From positions 1 to 18,413 of the forward strand of contig CAJTXC010000014.1 of NCBI GenBank assembly GCA_910580135.1: a stretch of 18,413 nucleotides of DNA, written 5' to 3'. The position numbers were made by a program, and so were the translations under genes. The DNA is from an uncultured Bacilli bacterium (lineage in GTDB: Bacteria; Bacillota_I; Bacilli_A; RF39; UBA660). Shown piece by piece: positions 12,409-18,413 of this stretch (positions within the stretch are counted from its first letter, which is position 1; every line of letters starts with the position of its first letter). A model generated the notes under the pieces. That model saw only the letters and a list, made by a program, of their open reading frames with translations, did not search any database and was not told the DNA's origin.

Positions 12409-14418
12409 TCAGCGTTCTACAATAATATATGGCTTACAATCAATTTTGTTAACCATATTTTGCTTAAATATGAATCTAATACTCCCATTTTTATCAGTTC
12501 TTAGTATATTAGAATATTTAAGCGTATCTAAAACAGTTTTATTAGGATGGCCATACCTATTATTTTTTCCTACTGATATAACCGAATAAACAGGATCAGT
12601 ATTTTTTATAAAATTAATATCACTACTGGTATTAGAACCATGATGGCCTACTTTTAATATATCCATTTTTGGTAAATTATACTCATTAATTATGTTATTT
12701 TCTACTATTTTATCTGCATCACCCATTAATAATATATTATTATTTTTTATATTAAGATACGTAACTATACTATTACTATTTTCATTATCATAAATTTTAT
12801 CATTTAAAAATAATAATTCATGATTATCGATAACATAATTATTATCTACAATTTTGGCATTATTATAATTTAAAATATCTTCCTCTAATTTATTTATATC
12901 TCCTTTATTTATTAAAACCTTACCTACTTTTATATTATCAAGCAATGTTTTAGCTTCTCCCATATGATCATAATCACCATGCGTTAAAATAAGTAAATCA
13001 ATATTGTTTATACCTCTAGAATTTAAATATGGAATGGTTTTATTTTTAACTACGGAAGAATTACTCATAAAGATTCCACCAGTATCCACTAATATCGTTT
13101 TTCCCTGTGGTAATATAATAACCGTGCTATCTCCTTGACCAACATCTAAAAATATAATTTCTGGATCTAAAATAAAGAACTTAGCATTTATATTAAATAT
13201 TAATACTACTACAAAGAATAATATATACTTTTCATTTACTTTAATACTTAAGTATAAAAATAAATAATATAAAATAAATATGTAAATACTTGGTTTTGCA
13301 ATCACAAAAGATAATATTTTTATTTTGCTCATTACCAATACTAAATATTCAAATATATTTAATATAAAAAAATATAAATTATCAAAAAATGGAAATATAA
13401 AAGTAATTAAACCAAGTGGAAAAATTATAAAAGAAACAATTGGTACAAATAATAAATTAAATATTGGAGTAAGTAAATTAATGCTAAAAAAATAATAAGT
13501 AAGAATAGGAATAGATGCTAAAAAACATATTACTGATATAATAAGTGTTTTTCTAAAATAGCTTTTGTTTTCTAAAAGTTTTCTAGATAAAATTATAAAG
13601 AAAGTAATTATTACCGAAAACAAAAACCCTACGCTATATATTAAATATGGATTAATTAAAAGTAAAATAGATCCAGTTAATATGATTACATAAATATTAT
13701 CTATCTTTAATTTAAACTTTTTATTCAAATGATTTAAAAACATAAATAACGTGCATCGCATAAGAGATTCTGAAAAATTAGTTATAAAAAGAAATAATAA
13801 TAGAAACATAAAAACAATAATATATTTATACTTTACTTTCTTTAACAAAAAATTTAAAATCAGTAAGAATACTCCAACGTGCATACCAGATATTGCAAGA
13901 AGATGACTTATACCTACACTTCTATAAGATTCTTTTATATCTTCTTCAAAATCTGATGTATCACCCATTACGAAAGCTTTAAGATACTTCCTTGTCTTAT
14001 ACTTTTCTATGTGTTTTATCATTTTATTTTTTAATAAGTACAATATGTTTTTATTTTTAGAAATAAGTTCTATTTTAGGATTATTACTTATTTCTTTTAT
14101 GTTTTTTGATAGCAAATACTTTCTATAATTAAAAAGATTAAATACTGTATTATCACTGGGATTTATAAAAACTCCACTTACTAACAACTTATCTCCTAAA
14201 TTATAGTTAAACTTATTATAAGTAGTTATTCTATATTTATTATCTGACTTTATATCAAAAACTATTTTATCGTTATCTTTTTTTATATACGTTATTACCC
14301 CTTTTACATCTTTTTTTGTTTCATGATAAATGTTTTTATCATTTAATAAAATAAAACTTACTCTAAATAAAGAAATTATTAAAACAATTAATAATATTAC
14401 TTTTATCTTTAACTTCAT
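12409..14418 (-). CDS. comEC: ComEC, DNA-uptake channel with metallo-beta-lactamase domain
   Basis: ComEC forms the membrane channel through which single-stranded DNA enters competent cells. The 669 residues (B. subtilis 776) show an N-terminal membrane segment and OB-like region (to about 120), then the polytopic Competence domain with the signature GISHLLAISGMHVG (169-182), SESLMRC and many hydrophobic segments to about 415. The C-terminal metallo-beta-lactamase domain follows, with FLDVGQGDST (423-432), LTHGDYDHMG (His480, Asp482, Asp484, His485) and GHHGSNTSS. These residues could bind metal and support nuclease activity. The start ATG overlaps the comEA stop in TAATG, so the two genes are translationally coupled. 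The ORF is intact. Other competence genes lie outside the window, so actual competence is not shown. Stop is TGA. Confidence 0.95.
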   Translation of the reverse strand: MKLKIKVILLIVLIISLFRVSFILLNDKNIYHETKKDVKGVITYIKKDNDKIVFDIKSDNKYRITTYNKFNYNLGDKLLVSGVFINPSDNTVFNLFNYRKYLLSKNIKEISNNPKIELISKNKNILYLLKNKMIKHIEKYKTRKYLKAFVMGDTSDFEEDIKESYRSVGISHLLAISGMHVGVFLLILNFLLKKVKYKYIIVFMFLLLFLFITNFSESLMRCTLFMFLNHLNKKFKLKIDNIYVIILTGSILLLINPYLIYSVGFLFSVIITFFIILSRKLLENKSYFRKTLIISVICFLASIPILTYYFFSINLLTPIFNLLFVPIVSFIIFPLGLITFIFPFFDNLYFFILNIFEYLVLVMSKIKILSFVIAKPSIYIFILYYLFLYLSIKVNEKYILFFVVVLIFNINAKFFILDPEIIFLDVGQGDSTVIILPQGKTILVDTGGIFMSNSSVVKNKTIPYLNSRGINNIDLLILTHGDYDHMGEAKTLLDNIKVGKVLINKGDINKLEEDILNYNNAKIVDNNYVIDNHELLFLNDKIYDNENSNSIVTYLNIKNNNILLMGDADKIVENNIINEYNLPKMDILKVGHHGSNTSSDINFIKNTDPVYSVISVGKNNRYGHPNKTVLDTLKYSNILRTDKNGSIRFIFKQNMVNKIDCKPYIIVER

Positions 14419-15119
14419 TATAAAGTAATGTTATTTTTTATTTTTTCATATACTGCATCACCAATACCAGAAACATTTTTTATGTCTTCTATGGTTTTAA
14501 ATTCACCATTTTCTTGTCTATAACTTATTATGGCATTAGCTTTAGATTCTCCTATTCCAGAAAGTGTCATTAATTCTTCTTGATTAGCCGAATTAATAGA
14601 TACCTTAGAATTAGTTTTCTCATTACTATTATTACTAGAAGATGATGAACTTTTACTACTAGAACTTTTTATACAAGCCGAATTGTTTGTATCAGGACAC
14701 ACACATTCATTTGATGCACATGAAATTTCTTTTGCATTATTATTCTTTTTATACTCTGCTATTTCATTTTTAGTATAAACTACAATATACATCTCATCCG
14801 TAAGCTTCTTACTAAGATTTAAGTTAATGGTATTAGCATTATCAGATAATCCGCCTGCTAGATTTATTGCATCAATTACTCTTTTACCATTATCTAATTC
14901 ATAGACACCAGGTGCATTTACCGCACCCTTTACATCTACAAAAACGGTTTTACTAGAATCTTGATTGGTTGCACTATCTTTTTTTGTAACAGATAATTTC
15001 TTAACGCTAGATGTACTCACATTATTATTTCCATTATAAATGTAAATACCAACAAAAATTAATGCACAACAAATAAACGTAAGTATGTACTTTAAGTATT
15101 TTCTAATAAAATAAATCAT
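14418..15119 (-). CDS. comEA: ComEA, membrane-anchored DNA receptor
   Basis: ComEA binds incoming double-stranded DNA at the cell surface. The 233 residues run: a membrane anchor (about 8-28), an SLBB domain (about 58-116: VFVDVKGAVNAPGVYELDNG, AINLAGGL), a flexible linker, and a tandem helix-hairpin-helix DNA-binding domain (about 161-233: INSANQEELMTLSGIGESKA, ISYRQENG, NVSGIGDAVYEKI). The linker has four cysteines (124, 129, 131, 139) followed by a serine/asparagine-rich stretch (142-155), unusual for an extracellular linker. I chose the ATG at 15119, which has AAAGGAGG 6 bases upstream and puts the anchor right at the N-terminus. The frame is open 30 codons further upstream but without a good ribosome site. 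Followed by comEC with overlapping stop and start; comEB is absent. Confidence 0.92.
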   Translation of the reverse strand: MIYFIRKYLKYILTFICCALIFVGIYIYNGNNNVSTSSVKKLSVTKKDSATNQDSSKTVFVDVKGAVNAPGVYELDNGKRVIDAINLAGGLSDNANTINLNLSKKLTDEMYIVVYTKNEIAEYKKNNNAKEISCASNECVCPDTNNSACIKSSSSKSSSSSSNNSNEKTNSKVSINSANQEELMTLSGIGESKANAIISYRQENGEFKTIEDIKNVSGIGDAVYEKIKNNITL

Positions 15120-15198
15120 ATTTTTCCTCCTTTCATACTTATAGTTCGCCATAACTTTTAAAATTCCTCTAAAAAAATTTAATTTCTTATTAAAATTT

Positions 15199-15223
15199 AA
15201 AAAAAACAACCAAAAAGGTTGCT
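15199..15223 (-). terminator. Intrinsic terminator after the ZIP transporter gene
   Basis: On the minus strand AGCAACC and GGTTGTT form a 7-bp stem (one G-U pair) with a TTTTT loop, followed by a run of six T. Confidence 0.75.
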
Positions 15224-15237
15224 TCTTAAAAACTTAA

Positions 15238-16041
15238 CTAGCCTAAAGCAATATCTAAGATCATCATAACAGAAAAACCAACAAGGGTAAAAAGTGCCAT
15301 TAAATCTTTTTTCTTATTTGTTTGACTTTCAGGTATTAGTTCTTGAACCACTACATAGATCATTGCACCTGCTGCAAAAGCGAGCAAATATGGTAATAAA
15401 AATCTAACTTTTAATACTAACAGTGCTCCAATAACACCTGAAATAGGCTCTACTATACCACTTAGCTGACCATAAAAAAATGCTTTTTTTCTTGACATTC
15501 CTTCCCTTCTAAGCGGAACACTAACGGCTGTTCCTTCTGGAAAGTTTTGAAGTCCTATACCCAGGGCAAGTAAACATGCTGCTCCAAGTGTTGCACCACT
15601 TAAGTTATAAGCTGCTGATCCAAAGGCTACACCAACTGCTAAACCTTCTGGTATGTTATGTAAGGTAATTGATAAAATAAGCATTAAACTTCTTTTAAAA
15701 CCTTTTTGATTACTACTATTATTTTCCTTTTTCTTTTCTAATACAGTAAATATCTTATCACCGATAAATAATAAAACTCCTCCAAAAAAGAAACCAATGA
15801 AAGCAACTAACCAAGGAATCATATTTAAACTTTCAGCCATATCTATCGAAGGAGATAAAAGTGACCAAAATGAAGCTGCTATCATAACTCCCGCTGCAAA
15901 ACCAAGCATTGCATCAAGTACGTTCTTATTTGGTTTTTTAAAAAAGAAAACTAATGCTGCTCCAAGTAAAGTTATAAACCAAGTAAACAAAGTTGCTATC
16001 AAAGCCTGCAAAACCGGATTTAAATTTCCTATAAAACTCAT
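15238..16041 (-). CDS. ZIP family divalent metal transporter
   Basis: ZIP proteins bring zinc, iron or other divalent metals into the cytoplasm. The 267 residues have about eight hydrophobic segments. The transport site is recognisable in TM4, LHNIPEGLAVGVAFG (His128, Asn129, Glu132), in TM5, GLQNFPEGTAVSVPLRREG (Asn166, Glu169), and nearby GQLSGIVEPISG (Glu198). The variable loop at about 103-116 (EKKKENNSSNQKGF) lacks a histidine cluster. The pattern is that of the ZupT/GufA-like bacterial branch. I chose the ATG at 16041, preceded by AGGGAGGA; the frame extends 21 codons upstream without a ribosome site. It stands between terminators, downstream of ftsW, and is probably its own unit. Metal specificity cannot be told. 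Confidence 0.92.
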   Translation of the reverse strand: MSFIGNLNPVLQALIATLFTWFITLLGAALVFFFKKPNKNVLDAMLGFAAGVMIAASFWSLLSPSIDMAESLNMIPWLVAFIGFFFGGVLLFIGDKIFTVLEKKKENNSSNQKGFKRSLMLILSITLHNIPEGLAVGVAFGSAAYNLSGATLGAACLLALGIGLQNFPEGTAVSVPLRREGMSRKKAFFYGQLSGIVEPISGVIGALLVLKVRFLLPYLLAFAAGAMIYVVVQELIPESQTNKKKDLMALFTLVGFSVMMILDIALG

Positions 16042-16102
16042 TATAAAATCCTCCCTATAATAGGTTATTAAAATAATTAAAATAGGTATAGGCCGAAGCA
16101 AC

Positions 16103-16134
16103 AAAAAAGCACTAGTTTACCTAACTAAGTGCTT
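16103..16134 (-). terminator. Intrinsic terminator overlapping the end of ftsW
   Basis: On the minus strand AAGCACTTAGTT and AACTAGTGCTT pair with one bulged T around a 5-base loop, followed by T residues. The stem includes the last codons and the TAA of ftsW. Confidence 0.8.
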
Positions 16135-17259
16135 TTGTTCAAACATCTTATTTTCAATACAAACCCTTTGAACTAATCCTAAACATATAAGCAAATTAAT
16201 CATGAATGAACCACCGTATGAGTAAAATGGAAGCGGTACACCAGTTAAAGGAATAATACCTAAAACACCGCCTAAATTAATCATAACATGAAGTGCTATT
16301 AAAGTAGCAACACCATAACATATAATAGAACCTTGTAAATTATAAGACTTCTTTCCAATCATCAAAATACGCCATATAATAAGAAAATATAATAATATAA
16401 TCACAACACCTACTATCAAGCCCATTTCTTCTATTATAATAGCATATATAAAGTCAGTGTGAGCTTCTGGTAAATATAAGTATTTTTGTTTACTATTACC
16501 ATAACCGCTACCTAATAATCCACCACTATTTATAGCAATATATCCATTACAAACTTGATATCCCGTTTTTTCTCTATATCTAGTACATGGATCTTTATAA
16601 TTAAATCTAGATTTTTGACTTTCACTTAATCCTTTTCCTGTTGCAACCATTACCAATGCTAATATTAAAATGGATATTATAGTAAACGTTATCATTATCC
16701 ACTTAGTTTTACCATCATAAGGAACCATTAAAAAGATAACTGCAGTAATTCCTACCAAAACCATCATTGTTCCAAAGTCAGGCTGTTCAAATATTAAAAA
16801 TACAAACATAACTGGAATAACAAACGGTAAAACTTTTCCTATATTACTTAAATTTCTTATTTTCATCAGTTTTTCAAACGTGAGTGCCAAAAACAAAATA
16901 AGGGTTGTTTTAGCAAACTCTGAAGGTTGGATACCAAATCCTCCAATAAATAACCAACCAGTAATACCATTACTTACCTCACCTTTTAAAAGTACGTAAA
17001 CTAATGAACCAAGTACGCCTATTACCGCAACATAAATTAAATCTTTCCACTTTTTTATCGGAGTCTTTAAAACTATAAAAGAAGCAAATAAACCAGCAGC
17101 TATAAAAAACAATTGTCTTTTAAAGAAAAAGTAGCTATCTGCCCTTGACATATAAGCCTTTAATGATGATGCACTTCCTACCATCATAACGCCAAATATT
17201 AAACATATAAAAGTTAAAATAAGTAGTGGCTTGTCTATTTTATTAAGTATTTTTTTCAT
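16117..17259 (-). CDS. ftsW: FtsW/RodA-family peptidoglycan polymerase, probably FtsW
   Basis: SEDS-family glycosyltransferase that polymerises lipid II into glycan strands; FtsW serves the division septum. The 380 residues have about ten membrane segments. Seen: SYFFFKRQL after TM1, GFGIQPSEFAKTTLILF (QPSEF 121-125), FEQPDFGTMMVL, NSGGLLGSGYGNSKQKYLYL followed by PEAHTDFIYAIIIEEMG with the catalytic Asp269, and LTGVPLPFYSYGGS at the end. FtsW is favoured over RodA by the general pattern, but one window cannot exclude RodA. The extracellular loop before the active site has two cysteines (Cys225, Cys238), close enough for a disulphide. Start: AGGTGAT 5 bases before the ATG. Presence of this enzyme means the organism has a peptidoglycan wall, unlike true Mollicutes. 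Confidence 0.93.
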   Translation of the reverse strand: MKKILNKIDKPLLILTFICLIFGVMMVGSASSLKAYMSRADSYFFFKRQLFFIAAGLFASFIVLKTPIKKWKDLIYVAVIGVLGSLVYVLLKGEVSNGITGWLFIGGFGIQPSEFAKTTLILFLALTFEKLMKIRNLSNIGKVLPFVIPVMFVFLIFEQPDFGTMMVLVGITAVIFLMVPYDGKTKWIMITFTIISILILALVMVATGKGLSESQKSRFNYKDPCTRYREKTGYQVCNGYIAINSGGLLGSGYGNSKQKYLYLPEAHTDFIYAIIIEEMGLIVGVVIILLYFLIIWRILMIGKKSYNLQGSIICYGVATLIALHVMINLGGVLGIIPLTGVPLPFYSYGGSFMINLLICLGLVQRVCIENKMFEQKHLVR

Positions 17260-17383
17260 ATTATCACCTATTATTTATATAATAACATATTTTTATTTTT
17301 TTTAATATATAGGTATTTTATATAACACAAAGTTTACGTTTTGAGTAGACTATAGTAGATAATGTGGGAGGAGGAATATTAGT

Positions 17384-17572
17384 ATGTATTATTATGGTTA
17401 CCAAGGTGGCTATGGATATAACTCTCCATGCTGCGGTGGTGGATACGCATATCCAGCATATGGTTATGGAAACCAAGGCAATAATGGATATGGTTCTGCT
17501 ATTATATTAGTTTTATTCATCTTGTTAGTAATAGTTATCGGAGCAAGATGGTTCGGAAATAATAACAACTAG
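17384..17572 (+). CDS. YjcZ-like tiny membrane protein with Gly/Tyr-rich N-terminus
   Basis: A 62-residue protein: a Tyr/Gly/Asn-rich head (MYYYGYQGGYGYNSPCCGGG and on to residue 36, with a Cys-Cys pair at 16-17) and a C-terminal membrane segment GSAIILVLFILLVIVIGARW. That segment resembles the ALIVVLFILLIIVGA core of the YjcZ/YqfT tiny transmembrane family known from Bacillus sporulation. The length is greater than the usual 25-45 residues owing to the Gly/Tyr head. The ribosome site is GGGAGGAGG, a little far from the ATG. No clear promoter is seen in 17260-17383. A terminator follows directly. Role unknown; a spore-coat or envelope role is inference only. Confidence 0.7.
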   Translation: MYYYGYQGGYGYNSPCCGGGYAYPAYGYGNQGNNGYGSAIILVLFILLVIVIGARWFGNNNN

Positions 17573-17597
17573 GAAAGTTTTACTTTCCTCTTTTTTT
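17572..17597 (+). terminator. Intrinsic terminator after the YjcZ-like gene
   Basis: GGAAAGT (17572-17578) and ACTTTCC (17582-17588) form a 7-bp stem with a TTT loop, followed by TC and seven T. Its first base is the last base of the TAG stop. Confidence 0.88.
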
Positions 17598-17598
17598 A

Positions 17599-17607
17599 TG
17601 TTAGAAT
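17599..17607 (+). promoter_or_regulatory. Extended -10 promoter of def
   Basis: TG-T-TAGAAT, an extended -10 element, lies 24 bases before the def ATG and directly after the upstream terminator. No good -35 is visible. Confidence 0.45.
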
Positions 17608-17630
17608 ATTTATTGATTTGGGGTGTTATT

Positions 17631-18179
17631 ATGTTTAAAAATTTAAAAATATTAGATGAAAAAGATAAAAGATTAAGACAAGTTAGTAAAGAAGTTACTT
17701 TTCCGCTTTCTAAAGAAGATAAAGAAACAATTAAAGATGCCATGGAATACTTAAAATATAGTCAAATTGATGAATATGCTAAAAAGTATGATTTAAGAGC
17801 TGGTTGGGGTATGAGTGCAATTCAAATTGGTGTTTTAAAAAGATGGTTCGTAATCGTTGAAGAACAAGAAGACGGTACATTTAAAAACTACTTCTTTGCA
17901 AATCCTAAAATAATTAGTAGTAGCACTGAGAAAATATACGTTGAACAAGGCGAAGGATGTTTAAGTGTTAATCGTGAGGTTGTTGGAATCATTCCTAGAT
18001 ATGCAAGAGTTACCGTTGAAGCTAGGGATATGGATGGCAATAAATTCACACTACGTTTAAGAGAAGATTTAGCGATATGTGTTCAACACGAAATGGATCA
18101 TTTAGATGGTATATTATTTATAGATAGAATTGATAAAAAAAATCCATTTAAAGACGCAGAGCTTTATAGGGCAATATAA
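17631..18179 (+). CDS. def: Peptide deformylase
   Basis: Removes the formyl group from the N-terminal methionine of new proteins, using a bound metal. The 182 residues carry the three family motifs: GWGMSAIQIG (a variant of GxGLAAxQ, Ser for the first Ala and Ile for Pro), EGCLSVNREV with the metal-binding cysteine, and CVQHEMDHLDGILF with both metal-binding histidines and the catalytic glutamate. The insertion between the first two motifs and the length fit type II (Gram-positive) deformylases. I chose the ATG at 17631, which has GGGGTG 6 bases upstream and gives MFKNLKILDEKDKRLRQVSK. An earlier in-frame ATG at 17598 lies within the promoter region. The gene ends at a terminator shared with the convergent DUF2752 gene. 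Confidence 0.94.
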   Translation: MFKNLKILDEKDKRLRQVSKEVTFPLSKEDKETIKDAMEYLKYSQIDEYAKKYDLRAGWGMSAIQIGVLKRWFVIVEEQEDGTFKNYFFANPKIISSSTEKIYVEQGEGCLSVNREVVGIIPRYARVTVEARDMDGNKFTLRLREDLAICVQHEMDHLDGILFIDRIDKKNPFKDAELYRAI

Positions 18180-18206
18180 AAGAGAAAACTAATTTTCTCT
18201 TTTTTT
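18178..18206. terminator. Bidirectional terminator between def and the DUF2752 gene
   Basis: AGAGAAAA (18181-18188) and TTTTCTCT (18193-18200) form an 8-bp stem with a CTAA loop, extended by A-T pairs on both sides. Six T follow on the plus strand and TTTAT on the minus strand. It begins within the def stop codon. Confidence 0.85.
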
Positions 18207-18413
18207 CACGATATAAAAGTGGGTCTTAAAAACTCAAAACCCGGCAAATTTCTTAATAACATATAAACAAATAATAAAATAATTATTATAATCACTACTC
18301 TAAATGATGGCAATTTAATTTTTCCTTTTTTTATATAAATTATTATCATATATATAAGATATATTAATCCTAAAATAGACAAAATAAATATAAATGGATT
18401 ATAACGAAAAGCC
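18206..18413 (-). CDS. DUF2752 family membrane protein, 3' end only
   Basis: The minus strand is open from the window edge to a TGA at 18206-18208 and encodes 68 complete codons. The visible part starts AFRYNPFIFILSILGLIYL, continues with a second basic-flanked hydrophobic stretch, VVIIIIILLFVYMLL, and ends RNLPGFEFLRPTFIS. The YNP-F-hydrophobic and RNLPGF-L-P patterns are those of the C-terminal half of DUF2752 proteins. The N-terminal CPGCG-type motif would lie outside the window, so this rests on the tail alone. The gene converges on def with a shared terminator. Function is unknown. Confidence 0.7.
   Translation of the reverse strand, partial: AFRYNPFIFILSILGLIYLIYMIIIYIKKGKIKLPSFRVVIIIIILLFVYMLLRNLPGFEFLRPTFIS

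Noticed and set aside
1..18413. Mycoplasma-type code with TGA as tryptophan
   Set aside because: comEC and the DUF2752 gene end in TGA at the expected place, and the genes present include a peptidoglycan polymerase.

Overview
The window is about 18.4 kb of AT-rich, gene-dense DNA with strong AGGAGG-type ribosome binding sites, short intergenic gaps and TGA used as a stop (comEC and the DUF2752 gene end in TGA, so this is not the Mycoplasma code). Gene content (ParE/ParC, LexA, YneF, a SirA homologue next to YneF, ComEA/ComEC, a YjcZ-like tiny membrane protein) points to a low-GC Firmicute, most likely a member of the Bacilli, perhaps one of the small-genome uncultured gut lineages near the Mollicutes. 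The last part is inference.

Layout, left to right. (1) 1-5063, minus strand: parE, a chloramphenicol-acetyltransferase-like gene, and parC (3' end outside the window), packed as one operon behind a good sigma-A promoter. (2) 5162-6925, minus: a DUF1016/YhcG-type PDDEXK nuclease, yneF and a sirA homologue; the sirA leader carries a long palindrome and a Spo0A-like box. (3) 7015-9413, minus: an accessory island with two paralogous modules that look like type III toxin-antitoxin systems. Each has a promoter, two near-identical ~41-base RNA repeats, an intrinsic terminator and a 154-residue toxin-like gene. A WG-repeat-like ORF and a decayed copy of the transketolase 3' end lie between the modules. 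(4) 9414-11366, minus: transketolase. (5) 11433-12335: a divergent pair, a 48-residue single-TM protein and lexA, around two LexA-box-like sites. (6) 12409-17259, minus: comEC, comEA, a ZIP metal transporter and ftsW, with terminators between units. (7) 17384-18179, plus: a YjcZ-like peptide and peptide deformylase, then on the minus strand the 3' end of a DUF2752 gene.

The most interesting part is the duplicated toxin-antitoxin region. All four RNA repeats can form the same H-type pseudoknot, and one repeat carries a compensatory C-G to U-A change. The transketolase remnant at 7771-7899 and a repeated flank (6958-6994 and 7897-7931) mark the ends of an ancient tandem duplication that ran from transketolase codon ~611 to the sirA leader. 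The protein family of the toxin is not one I can place firmly in the described ToxN, CptN or TenpN groups. A second point is the tiny membrane protein divergent from lexA: its promoter spacer contains a LexA-like box, and it holds the position that yneA (an SOS division inhibitor) has in Bacillus.
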